DNA of 64,000 bases from Circinella umbellata. Taxonomy: Eukaryota; Mucoromycota; Mucoromycetes; Mucorales; Lichtheimiaceae. Positions within the stretch are counted from its first letter, which is position 1, and every line of letters starts with the position of its first letter. The notes beneath the pieces are model-generated. The model saw only the letters and a program-made list of their open reading frames with translations, was not told where the DNA came from and searched no databases. The translations under genes and the position numbers were made by a program. Below are positions 12,767-25,335 of this stretch, in pieces. The DNA lies in NCBI GenBank assembly GCA_025093555.1, contig JAIWNF010000003.1, positions 1,178,001 to 1,242,000 of the forward strand. The letters are read 5' to 3'.

Positions 12767-13874
12767 ATATCATAATCAGACTAATATCATAATGCAGTAT
12801 GTGCAATACAAGAAGTAAATCAGCAAGACAGTCGTCACTATTGTGGTAATGTACCATTATCATGATGGTGAATGTATTGAATCATTATACTCTATAAAAA
12901 GTGAACTGAAATGTTCTTCTCCCCCTGCATCTTAGTATTGCAGTTTTCTAGCTCCTCTGCCTTTTTTACCCTTTGTATGTACTACAGTTTAAAAGCCCAA
13001 AAATTATAATAAATTACGTTTTATAAGGAGATAGGATAAGATAAACATTATACATAATAATACATGCTGTGGACCCTTACAGTGGCGTATAATATAATTA
13101 TTATTTCTCATTATGCAATACATATCATATTGTACAAAAGATAAATATAGCTATAACGTACATGATGCATCACTATTTATAATATTGGATTCAAAAATCA
13201 AGCAAATGCAATAGGAGTGTTTCTTAAAACTTTCTATAAATTTAGTTGAACGAAAGTTACTTTTTCGCGAACAGAATATTGAAGAGCATGAAAATCAATA
13301 ATACCACAATACAAAAGTTTACCATCAAGCTCTTTGAGAAGCAAGTGTATGGGATGGATTATGCATGGTACGTATACTGCTAACCTAATTATACGTACAA
13401 GGTGTTTTAGATGAAGCTGTGTATGGATTTAAAATCTCCTCGTGATCTGCAAAGTCCCATGTCCTATTATATTCGTCAGCATCCAAAAACATATGTGAAA
13501 CACATTGGAACTTTATATTTAATAATGCATCTTTGCCCTGTTACATAGTTAAAAAGATATACACTTATATAAGGATCTTTAGCAAAGCACGCCCACTGTT
13601 TAACTGTGAACCGAAATAAAAATCGACTCTTTTACGAGCCCTAAAATATTACGATAATACTTTGTTATATAATACTAATTACTATGAGTACTAATTATGT
13701 ATAATGTATGCAAGAGAAGTTTAATCTACTTCACATGTTACATATGGAAAAGAGTAAGATGTAAGGAAAAGTAAAGAGGAGAAAATGATGACTAGATTGT
13801 AGAGTGCTTTTGAAATTTTTTTGAACCGTCCATGAACTAAATGGACATGGTACTAAAATGAAAACTATAGTGAT
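12767..13874. other. 3' flanks of two convergent genes
   Basis: About 1.1 kb of AT-rich DNA between the stop of the His-rich protein gene (+) and the stop of the Zn2Cys6 gene (-). No open frame of note; AATAAA-like signals occur near 13008. Nothing else is seen. Confidence 0.5.
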
Positions 13875-16598
13875 TTATTCGGGTAAAACACGTAATCCAT
13901 CTTCTGGCGGCTGTTGGAAGTTTTGATTATTCAAATAATTGTTCCATTCTTCCACATCAAATGATGTTGGTATCCCCCAAAATGCCATGTTAATTGGGTC
14001 AAACTGCTGCTTTTCTTTTTGATTAGCTGACGCAGAATCATATGCATTGACAAAAGGGAATTCATAATCAAATGACGGCTTTGATGATGTGATGGTAGAT
14101 GCTGTGGTTGTGGTAGATACTGGAGTTCTTGGTGTCATATCGTTATTTTGATATGGGTTCGGTGCTGATCCATATGATGCAGAGGTAGTAGATCGTTGTT
14201 GTACACTATCAGTAGTTGTGGTCGTTGAATGTGATAATACTGGCGAGGTGGGTACAGCTATTGCTGGAGTGGATGAAAGCTGCTGCTGCTGTTGTTGTTG
14301 TTGCTGTTGTCGTTGTTGCCTATCATCCCCGACCCCCGCCCATTCTTCGAGATTAATGTCACGTAATCCGGCTAATTCACCAAGAATATTCGAATGTCGT
14401 GCTGATGTCTTCCATGTCTTTTCCACTTGTTCCATTGCACGCATAATTCTGTTGACGTTGATTTTGGCTTCTAAAGCAGCATTACTATCTGATGAAGATG
14501 CGTCGTTGATGAAAATTGTACCAGCAGTAAACATAAAGTACAATGCGTAACAATTTACATTGTTAAGGCGACCTTCTTCCATTAATGACACTGAAATATC
14601 AAGAATTTTATTAGCCGCATAGGTACAAATAGCGCCTGCTGGAAACACAGATGGAGTTACTGAATGGCATTTTCCAGGAATAAAAAGTCGATGTAACAGA
14701 ATCAATGTTGTGTAAAACAACATATGAAGTTGACATCGCTCTAATGATGGTGCAGGTGCCCTGTCTCCTGCTCTTGTGTTGGGAGGACGATATAATACAG
14801 ATAATGGTAATTTTGCCATCCATCCATTCAATTCTTTATCAAGGGCGGAAATAACGCGGTCGGGTGTTGACATGACTGAAAGTTGATGGCGACCGTAAAC
14901 TGTATAAAGCTGTCGAAGTACTGAACCCAATGTACCACACAATTTGATAAGTTGATGCAAGTTATCCACGACGCTGGGGTCATCCTCGTCAATAGCTGTT
15001 GGGAATGGTGTGTCGTAATCTCTTTCGTCAATTATAGGAGTTCGACCAAACATAGCACATGCTAATCGATCCACCACAAAGCAACAAAAAAACGCTCGTT
15101 TCCGATTTTCTTTTTCAATGTCCGACATTTTCCATTTGTCACAATTCCTGTTGAGACCAAGGTTTTGAAGCATTCGGAATGCCTATGAAGGATTAAATCG
15201 ATTTTTATTTCAGTTAATGTCAATATTTATTTTCTCATTTTTATACACTTAAAAATGAAATCCATTATTATATGAAATACTAACCAATCCACTGTATAAC
15301 CATCCACGGACTGTTTTCATTGCTCCTGTTTGATGACTACTCAACAAAATGAGCGACTGTACCGTAGATACCGTAAAGTTCTCCCATTCGTAATCCAGCA
15401 GCAAACGTGCACGTTCAAAAAATATATCGCCAGCTGTCTCAGGTAAATTTGGATCTGCACGTACACGGGGATCAGGTGAGATACGCGAGGCCAGCGCATA
15501 AATTGAGTTCAATAAGAGTGGTGATGGTGGTAAAACTGAACTATCTTGACTTTCCAATGACGCGAGAAATGAATTCTTATGCAGGATAGGAAGAAATGGG
15601 TAATAATGTTCAAAGTAAACGTCAATTAAATGTTTCGACAAATCTTTCGGAGGCATTTCGTAAGGATTAAGAGATAATAGCGCTTTAACCGACGAAAGAC
15701 GTTCACTATCTTTACAGTATCCCTTGGAGTTAAAGCGAAATACACCATCACGATAATTTTTGCTGTCACGAAGCATGTAATAACCCGACGCTTTACCATA
15801 ATAACGTACGGGACTGCTTCCGTCTGTATATTGACTTCCCAAAGTATCATTTGTTTCAAGTGTGTTCTTGTTAGCACTGTTATTGTTGCCACGCCCACCT
15901 CTACCCTGCAACTGTAATTGTAGCTGTAATTGTCGTTGTTGTTGTAACTGTTGTTGTTGTTGTTGCTGCTGCTGATATTGTTGCTGCTGCTGTTGCTGTC
16001 GTGACGTACTAGTAGGTCCACTTGTTGCGCTATTTGGTGTTGATCCAGCTGATATTGACGATTGTTCTGATTCATTAAACCCTCTTCCTAAAAGTCGAGG
16101 GCGGACGAGTTCTCCATAAGGTGTGTGAAGTGGCGCGTTGAGTTCAGCCATAATTGCTTGTGAACGTGGATCGTCTTCTTGAACTACGCTACCGAGTAAT
16201 GCCTCAAGTCGCTGTAATCGTCCTTCAATAGCTTCTATGTAACCTTTAGGGGGGCCACGCTTCATTATCAAGAAAAAAAAAGTGAATGATGTTAGTTTAT
16301 GCTTAATCATAACACACGGACCATGTTACTTTAATTTATATACTTCATTTTCCAATGTAAATATTAAATACCTTTTTGTTTGTTTCATTGTATTTGCATT
16401 CAAGACCCACCGATCTACAGTTACTGCATTGTGGTGTATCACCATCGCATTTAACTTTCTTCCGACGACATTGATCACTACAAGTTCATTATATTCATTA
16501 ATAAGTTATTATTATTACTATTACTATTATAATAATTATTATACATACCAAGCTTTGCTAACACGTTGTCTTTTTGACGGATGATTTTCTTCTGCCAT
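13875..16598 (-). CDS. Zn2Cys6 transcription factor with Fungal_trans-type domain
   Basis: Four exons: 16598-16549, 16477-16372, 16259-15285, 15182-13875; 812 residues. Exons 1 and 2 build the zinc cluster, C-x2-C-x6-C-x6-C-x2-C-x6-C, beginning CDQCRRKKVKC about residue 17. It is followed by KRGPPKGYIEAIEGRLQRLE, the linker and short coiled coil usual for these dimeric factors. Residues of about 115-150 are poly-Gln. The middle homology region carries YFEHYYPFLPILHKNSF, then WLYSGLAFRMLQNLGLNRN, ENRKRAFFCCFVVDRLACAMFGR and DYDTPFP, all typical of the Fungal_trans domain. The C-terminus is Gln/Ser/Thr-rich, a possible activation domain. It acts in the nucleus on CGG-type sites; the regulated pathway cannot be read from the sequence. 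Confidence 0.93.
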
Positions 16599-19500
16599 AA
16601 TTTTTTTTAAAACAGAAATAGTTTAAGACGAGAAAGAAAGGAGGATATATATTCTGTAAAGAAAAAGAAAGTTATTTGGAATAAAGTAAATGTGAGGGTT
16701 AGTTTTTTTTTTTTTCTTTTTTCTTCTTTAAAAAATCACGGGAAAAAATTGATCCGGACCAGTCTTTTGTTTATGAAATATGCTTACTTTTTGCTTGGTG
16801 TTTAGTGTTCCCCGTTTTTATTTTAGAAAACAGAGGGTTTAGTACTACTATTATTACAATAATTATTACTTTTTACTGAAATAGATACAATAGTGCTTAT
16901 AATTTTTACTTTATTTTATACTGTTCCATAATAGTTGTGCTACAATTAATAATCAATTCTTAACTTGTGAGTAAGTCGTTCAATATTCTTAAAATGGGAT
17001 TTGTCCGGTTATACCATCCTCCGATTATTCGTGTTGTAAAAAGAATTAATTCCAATAACTGCATATAGTTTTAACCGGATTGTTTTTTTTAGCGATGTAT
17101 GTCATTTATCAATCATATTTTTATAAAAAGTAAAAGGCTTGTTTTCAACATTTTATAATTTGAACAAACAAAATTCATTCCAAATTTTCTGCACAAAATA
17201 AAAACTTTAAAATTCTCGGTTTTAAAATCTGCTTGCAGTATTTATTTTAAGGATTATAGTAATATAACGTTGTCACTGAGTAATTATAATAATTCAATAA
17301 TAATAATAATAATAATAAACTGGTACGTATAATCAATTAAATGTTTATATTGTTGCATTTGTATGAAAAAATAACCGTACCCGTCTCTTACAAGTGTTAC
17401 CATAATCTTCCCAGCAAAATCGGTTAATGAAATTTTATCAGTCATCACCATTTACGGATGACACATGATAGTCATCGAGATTCAGTGTAACAAATATATA
17501 ACAAATATTTGTCTTTTCCTGATTAGTCCGTGGAATTATCAAAACATAGAGTAGTTCATTATCAACATATGTAAGAGAAGAAAATCACACTTATTATTTA
17601 CTAGGTAGATTTCTATCGATATTAGACAAGAAACAATAGAATAAGTAGAGCAGCAGTTCTGTTTACATATTACTTATTTTTTTAATGGCTTACCTATTAA
17701 AATAAATTCTGTGATCATCTTCTTCCCTTCTTTAGCTTTTTGAGCTATTGATAACGACGATGTTTTGGAAATACAATATGAATGGAAATACTGATATAAT
17801 GGAGAAATTAGGACCTGTGAAATTGATCAACAATTGTCGTCGAATTTACACAAGAAGCACACAAAATGTGTTTGTTATGCACTAAAATATATGTCGCTTA
17901 CTGTAATCGAGTAGAACAAGTATAGTAATATATCCAAATTCAAGGTTGTTGCTGGACATGTATATTTGCGGAATGCTAGGAATCAGCGGTAGAATGGTTG
18001 AATACATAGATGGATAGATAATCTATGTATATGGGGGTGTTGAATATTAATATATCATATATGTTATCAACTAGATGTTAGTACGTATAAGCTCTTGATA
18101 TTTTAACTGTATAGAATATATTTCCAGTCCCTCTATTTCTATTTTTGCACTTCCTCATACAATCTATTTAATCGATCTCGATTATAAGTACAGTGCGTGC
18201 TATTTTACTTTGCTCTGTTATGCTTAACTATGTTTTAAATCGCTTATTTTATATTATTTTTTTTACCGAGCGTTACGAAAGCTCTACATTTAAGTCTTTT
18301 TTGGCTGGTTGATTCACGGGGTACTTAAATATAAAAGCCTTATCTTTTACGTATATAATGTTTCAGTGCCATTGTGAACAGTGTTGGGATTCGATGATAC
18401 AATGCATGAGTTGAAGTCGCCTAGGATGTCTGTTGATAAAAAAAGAAAAATTCGTTTCAAGTTATTGAACAAGAATCAATAACCCTGATCGATCGAGCCA
18501 GTGTATTATACCAACTAAGAACACTTTTACTCTTGGTGTAAATTCTGCCAAAAGGTATGTACGTACGTACCGGATTTTTTTTTGGCTTAGATCAAGAATC
18601 TGTGACTGGAGGCGCATTTATTGACATTCAGTTTCTTTAAATGTTTTTTTTATACAAAAGACGATATACGTGACACCTAGAGATATATGATCATATTCTT
18701 GAAACAAAAAGTAACATGTATTTATCCACGCAAAGGTATCAGGTCGTATGAGCATTCGAAGCAATAGTAGAGAAAATAGAATTAGTTTGCATTACTGTTG
18801 CAGTCACGTATAACTGCCCAAAATCAAATATGCGTAATTATCACTCAACGTCTGGTAATAATATTTTCTTATATCAAAAATGTATACAAAAGACGGGTAT
18901 CTTTAATATTTAATGCTTATTAACATGAAAGAAATAAGCAACGTTTTCATTGATTCCCGCATAAAATATCTTTGTGACCTAACACCTTTCTGAAATAAAA
19001 AGCTTACCTCACTTAATATGGATTTTTAAGATATAGCTCATTGTAAATGTTGCCCTCAAATGTGTAGCTAGTCAATTTGAAAATGATATGTGACTTTGAT
19101 AGAAGTAAGCTATTACGTGGATGCTGAGCATTCTCGTTTTTGACCCGTATTTCGTATAGATTGTTACTCTGATGAAATGGACAGAAATAGCACTACATAC
19201 GTACTTGGAAACGCAGAAACAGTAGCCGTAACTACCAACCACAGATAATATATCCAGTAAGAAATAGGATCGTCCAAAATAATCACATCATCAGCAACAA
19301 GGTACATCCAAAAATTAGAACAAACAACAACAGCAACGTACAAAGACTTTAATAATCGGTAGATCATATATAGCTATTATCTGCACATAATATTGCAAGT
19401 ATTTATTATAGTCATTAAATCTACAAGAGCTAGATTATGTTAATAATTCATTAAGATCATCGTATATATGAGAAATCTATACGCCGTAATATAAACCTCA

Positions 19501-19825
19501 GTCATAACAGGTCGCATACGTAAGAAAACATTTTTTCTTTTTATTTGATGTCACAAATTAATATATCCCATTCAATACACTTATCCTTTATGGTTTAATA
19601 TTAAAAGTATAATAGGCTTAGATACTAAGATCCATAGCGTGAAATATGTTATTAAAAGCCGTACAATATTATCCAATTGTTGTTATCACGACAGGTTTGG
19701 CAGGAATTTGTTGATCCAGTGATTTTGTCTGAGTATGCGAAAAATCATTGTGGCTTGGAAAGGGCAAGTTTTAAGTACCCTCACGCTGCCTATGTTCAGA
19801 TCTTCCTCTTTCTCATACACTCAAT
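16599..19825. other. Gene-poor spacer between the Zn2Cys6 gene and RPS14
   Basis: About 3.2 kb without a supported gene. An ATA/AAT microsatellite lies at about 17298-17320. A TATAAAAGCC box occurs near 18340. A 7-bp stem (GTTATTG/CAATAAC) lies near 18462-18484. A tRNA-like A-box on the minus strand near 18520 was examined and rejected. The last few hundred bases are presumably the RPS14 promoter. Confidence 0.5.
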
Positions 19826-20726
<901 letters not shown>

Positions 20727-22048
20727 ATGGTTGGTTATATTACTATCTATTTTCAATTTCAATAAAATGTACTCATTATTATTTGTGGGAGCATGTAAAC
20801 TTTTGGTATTTTTAATATTAACTACTGTGAAGCAATCATATTCATATATAATATGGGGGGCTGTATATTTAATTGCTGTAAGATCTACTTATGTCTAGAA
20901 GAATATGTATTAGTCATTAATAATCTTTATCGTTTGATTTCATTTTGGTGTATTTCTGTTATTGTGTATAGAATTTTTATAAAAGATAATATTTCTTAGA
21001 ATTTGATATTGTAGATGTAGGAGATGTGGAGTAATTTGTATCTAACTTCATTATAAGCTCTTGGTAGATAGTGTAATAGAATACAACCGCGCAAGATCAT
21101 ATGCGAAACCTTTGATTCTGGATCAAATTGTATATATATATATATATATAGGGGGGGAGAAACAGCAATTTTAATAAATTGGATTAAAATGTCGTTGGTA
21201 GATTGGATATACAATATAAACTATAGCTTTACTAAAATATGTGGTCAGCAGGTGGATCCAAGTTTGTTGATATCAAGAGGACGAAAAATTAAATGATATA
21301 TTAAAAGACGGAAAAGGGTAATTTATTCTCATGATATCTATATTGATATGGGTTGGCATTCACGTTTAACAAAGACGGTGATAAATGCTATACTGTCAGT
21401 AAATGTTGTTAACTTTAATGAAGAAATAATTTAGCATTTTGAACGTAATACAATGTTTATATTTAAGCATGTCTGAGTTCATGTAAAACCTTTATACTTT
21501 ATACTTCCTTCTGAGTTTAGAAATGATAGAGTACACAAATCGAATGTTCCGCTCGATAGCTTAAAAGTTATCAGATCTTTCCCTTTTTACCAAGTGCATC
21601 ATCCCGTTTAAAAAAGTTTTGAAGTGAATTGGTAATGGTTGAGGGAAAAAGTGGACATATCTGAAAAGTCGGTATATACGAGACAAAGAGCAAAGATCAC
21701 ATATGGTTGTTTAATTAAATTAGATAAACTGTTCGAGCAAACCATGCTTTTTCAAAACAGCTCAAGATTGTTTTTATTCAGAACACTATTATAACTGATT
21801 AAAGAGATGTAAAACCAATCATACTATTTGACTAGCTTCTTTTTCGAATGTACGTAACATTAACATTAATATCACATTGGACTTGACTAATGTGCCGATT
21901 AAAAAAAATAGGTAGTACAATCGATCAAGATAGTGCTAACAATAGAGAACTAACGAAATGATATTAAATACAAATAGTTCGACCCATGGTAACAAATATA
22001 CACATCAACTCATTTTTATTATTAGTTTCATCTTTTCTATAAGGGATC
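20727..22048. other. RPS14 3' flank and AT-rich spacer
   Basis: About 1.3 kb with no gene seen. AATAAA occurs at 20760-20765, soon after the RPS14 stop, and is a likely polyadenylation signal. A (TA)n run followed by GGGGGGG lies at about 21131-21157. Confidence 0.5.
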
Positions 22049-22219
22049 ATGGTGACAGAAAGTATAATAGACTTATTACGAAGAAGAATAGTTGAAAACA
22101 AGGATGGAGTGCGGACCTTCGGGGCACAAAAAGAACAAGAGAGTTTGAGTGAATTAGTGGAGATCAAGGAAAATCTTGAAAGGAAACTTGGAACAATTCC
22201 TTTAGGTTTAAAAAAATAA
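22049..22219 (+). CDS. Possible 56-residue small protein or upstream ORF
   Basis: An ATG at 22049 opens 56 codons ending TAA at 22217-22219. The translation is charged and helix-like (starts MVTESIIDLLRRRIVENKD, ends GTIPLGLKK), with a balanced amino-acid mix unlike the surrounding noise frames. It ends five bases before the start of the next gene on the same strand. It could be a small gene, the last exon of a gene whose acceptor is TATAAG at 22045, or an upstream ORF that tempers translation of the transcription factor. I recognise no family. Confidence 0.4.
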   Translation: MVTESIIDLLRRRIVENKDGVRTFGAQKEQESLSELVEIKENLERKLGTIPLGLKK

Positions 22220-22224
22220 ACCTA

Positions 22225-24728
22225 ATGATGCATAAAGGGAAAAATGTGCCTTGTGAAGGTTGATATTTTCAAAAGAAATCTTGAATTTTTTCATAGCTAT
22301 TAGCAGCTTAACTGATCAGAAGTATTCAATATTAGGTTGTCGAGAACGCAAAAAGAAATGCAGTTCAGGTCAACCTTGTGAAAGGTAATTTCAAATTCTC
22401 TCCTCATGAATAAACTTTTGAAGAATTTTGTTGACATTTTTTTTTATAAAACAAAAATGTCATAGATGCAAAAGACTTGGCATTGAATGCCATTACTTAA
22501 AACCAGTCATACCACCAGACCTCAATTATGTTGATATGGTCAATAATCATGAATTGAAAGCAAATGTTGACGAACTGGAACATTTAATGAAGTCCATGGA
22601 AGCAGAAATGCGGCAATTACAACAATCATCACATTGTAATCAAGTATCACCATCATATTCATCGTTACGTCCTTTAATAACGAAAAGGGAGCTATCCTCT
22701 GACAGCATACCATTTGAAAGCAGCAATTGTTCAACTTACAGTGTTTCCACCATAAACTCACCAAGTACGATCTTAACAACGACTCCACCATTACATCCTA
22801 CGGAGCTTACGGCTGTTAAAAAAAGAAAACCGCAGCATCGGTATTATCAACAATCAACCATAACAACAAATTGGGAGCTTAAGCTTGGTCCACATGGGTT
22901 ATGCATAGAAACAAGTATATTGTCATATGATGATTTAATGCATCAAATCCAAGCTTTTGCTTTTGCTAGAACTTTGAACGAAGAACCTATTACACCTATG
23001 TTTAAACAACCCTCCGATTCCACTCATCCAACTATTCCTCGCTATGCGCTCAATTCGCCAATGCGACGTGCTCATTTTCGCGCCATTAAGGAATGTATAA
23101 CTTTTAATGAGCAACACAGTGTACAAGAAGCATCATCATCGTCATCGTCACCATCACTATCATTAACATTATCACCTAAAAACGAAAAAAACGACGTAAA
23201 TGTTAGCTGGAAAGGCGATAATGATAGAGGAGTATTAAGTGGTATTTTACATTTCAAGCAACAAAACTCGCAACACATTACGCTGAAATTAATCGATATA
23301 TTTTTCTCATGCCAGTTCTACCAAAACATTTGTCTTCACCGAAACACATTCTATTCACTTTTTGTGAATCAAGACGATCCAGAAGCGTCGCCAGTTGTAT
23401 GCGCCTTGACAGCAGCTATCCTGACGATGCACTGTCATCATATCTTGGAGATCATCCCTTATTCACAACAAATTAATGCTCACTCATACTTTATTTCACG
23501 TGCAAAATATTTACTTTCGAACGTATTTGACGAATTGACACTCGAACCTTATTTGACTTACCTGTTTATGGCGCTATACTATATTAAATTACAACGACCA
23601 AGAGATTCTATACGATACTTTGAACAGTGCATACGGATACGTCACTTGCTTGTTGATGAATATATGCCAAAAAAAGGATACTCAGACCACACTGGAGAAC
23701 AGGAACTTTTTAAGCGTTCACATAAGGTTTTATTTATGATAGCGCGACAGGTAGAATTTCTGCATAATAGGAGGGGTATTATTGTTCGATCCATGGAGCA
23801 TAAACGTCAAACAATACCGTCATTAGTTAATGAACTTAAAGAATACGTAAAACCAGAAGATTGTCTTCCCACCTCGTTTCCGGACGAAGACACTAGGATT
23901 TCGCGTGTCATAAAACAAGACGGATGCTCAGATCGGATATATCATGTATTGGGTAAATTTCTCGCTTTCACCCGCTACTCACAAGATCCTGTACCACTCT
24001 CGATGCTAGTGAAGACCGAGGCTGCACTGAACGAATACTATTTCAAAGACTTACCTCCGGAGTTCCGATTAGCCTTTAATATTTTTGAAGACAACCTATC
24101 CGATGAAGAATTTCGACTACGACTAGCAGGTGATGATAATAGTGATGCAGCATCGATCATACTCGCAATACGATACTATCAAGCAGTCATTAGTATCCAT
24201 GAACCATTTATTCCAACACTACCACCAGAATACAACTTAAACAGCACAACCAAGGACACGCCCGGTGCGCTACCAATCCTTTCGACGGACGAAGAATATT
24301 CTGCTTATGAAAAATACGAAGAGCATGAGCGCGCGATGCACACACTTCGAGCGTTTGAAATTTGCTATCGGTCATCGATCATACTGGTTCGACTCCTTGA
24401 GTACTTGATTGTCACATTAGATATCTGTACAGACTCACTGATGCCGTGTTTACTAACTGCATGGGATATACATATACGAAGTGCATGTTTGGGACTCACA
24501 GACCCTGAAAAAGCACAAAAACATGTGCCGATCCAGGTGGTCAAGGTTTCAAGAGAATATGTTTTACGATGTGTTGATATCGTACGAAAGGGATTCCATT
24601 ATAATGCGGCTGATAAAGGTTTATGGGAGCATTATCAAAGTGTTGAAAGCGAATTATTGAATGCAATATTTGTTACTAGACCGTATCCTGCACAACATTG
24701 GAACTCGCTAGGATCTACCAATCACTAG
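22225..24728 (+). CDS. Zn2Cys6 transcription factor
   Basis: Exons 22225-22258, 22336-22384 and 22466-24728; 781 residues. The zinc cluster is assembled across three exons: VPCEGCRERKKKC, then SSGQPCERC, then KRLGIEC, giving C-x2-C-x6-C-x5-C-x2-C-x6-C at about residues 10-37. A short coiled coil follows (NVDELEHLMKSMEAEMRQL, about residues 57-75). A Ser/Thr-rich linker leads to a helical middle region (IDIFFSCQFYQNICLHRNTFY, AKYLLSNVFDELTLEPYLTYLFM) resembling the fungal-specific regulatory domain. Lone CDS prediction from the third exon would miss the DNA-binding domain. Two alternative ATGs are adjacent (22225, 22228). The target pathway is unknown. Confidence 0.88.
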
Positions 24729-25335
24729 GTAAAAGTGAGGTATCTGGCTTTTCGAACAAATACATCCCACACTAATTTGTAATAGACCTTCTTCCCCTTA
24801 CCTTGCCGTATTCCGTATTCCGTTTTACTCTGCTATTTTTTTCTTGTTAATATTCATCATCTTGTACATTGTTTTTCATGTTATTTCATTTTTTAATACT
24901 AATACACCACATCCATTACTTATACTATCTATATCTATAATAATTGTTACATTACCTATCACATACATACTCCCATTTATCCTTACTCTCCAGATTCTTT
25001 TCTGATTTTTATTATTTTCGTGTAAATTATATTGTAACCATCATTTTGACGCTATTATTTAATTTGTGATGGACTTTTTTAATATAACATAAGTAAAACA
25101 TAAAATATGTAAGATATAATGTATAGATGTATAGTATATAATATAAATAGATAAAATAAGAAAGTGCGGTGTACGTGTGTGTATCTTTTTAATGGGGTGA
25201 TTGGGGGAACAAAAGGGATATAATAAGTGAAGAAAAGATATGGTAATACGGCGATGTAGCTATGGCCACTTTGCTATAGTCCTCCGATGATTAATATTAT
25301 GGGACTATAATTAGATAAACAAAAAAAAGGTTGCG
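24729..25335. other. Convergent 3' flanks
   Basis: About 600 bp between two convergent stops. Pyrimidine-rich on the left and AT-rich on the right, with no frame of note. Confidence 0.5.

Noticed and set aside
18455..18545. tRNA-like sequence on the minus strand (TTAGTTGGTATAATAC)
   Set aside because: It has an A-box-like stretch and a later 7-bp hairpin, but no closing acceptor stem, no proper anticodon arm and no GGTTCGANTCC B-box.
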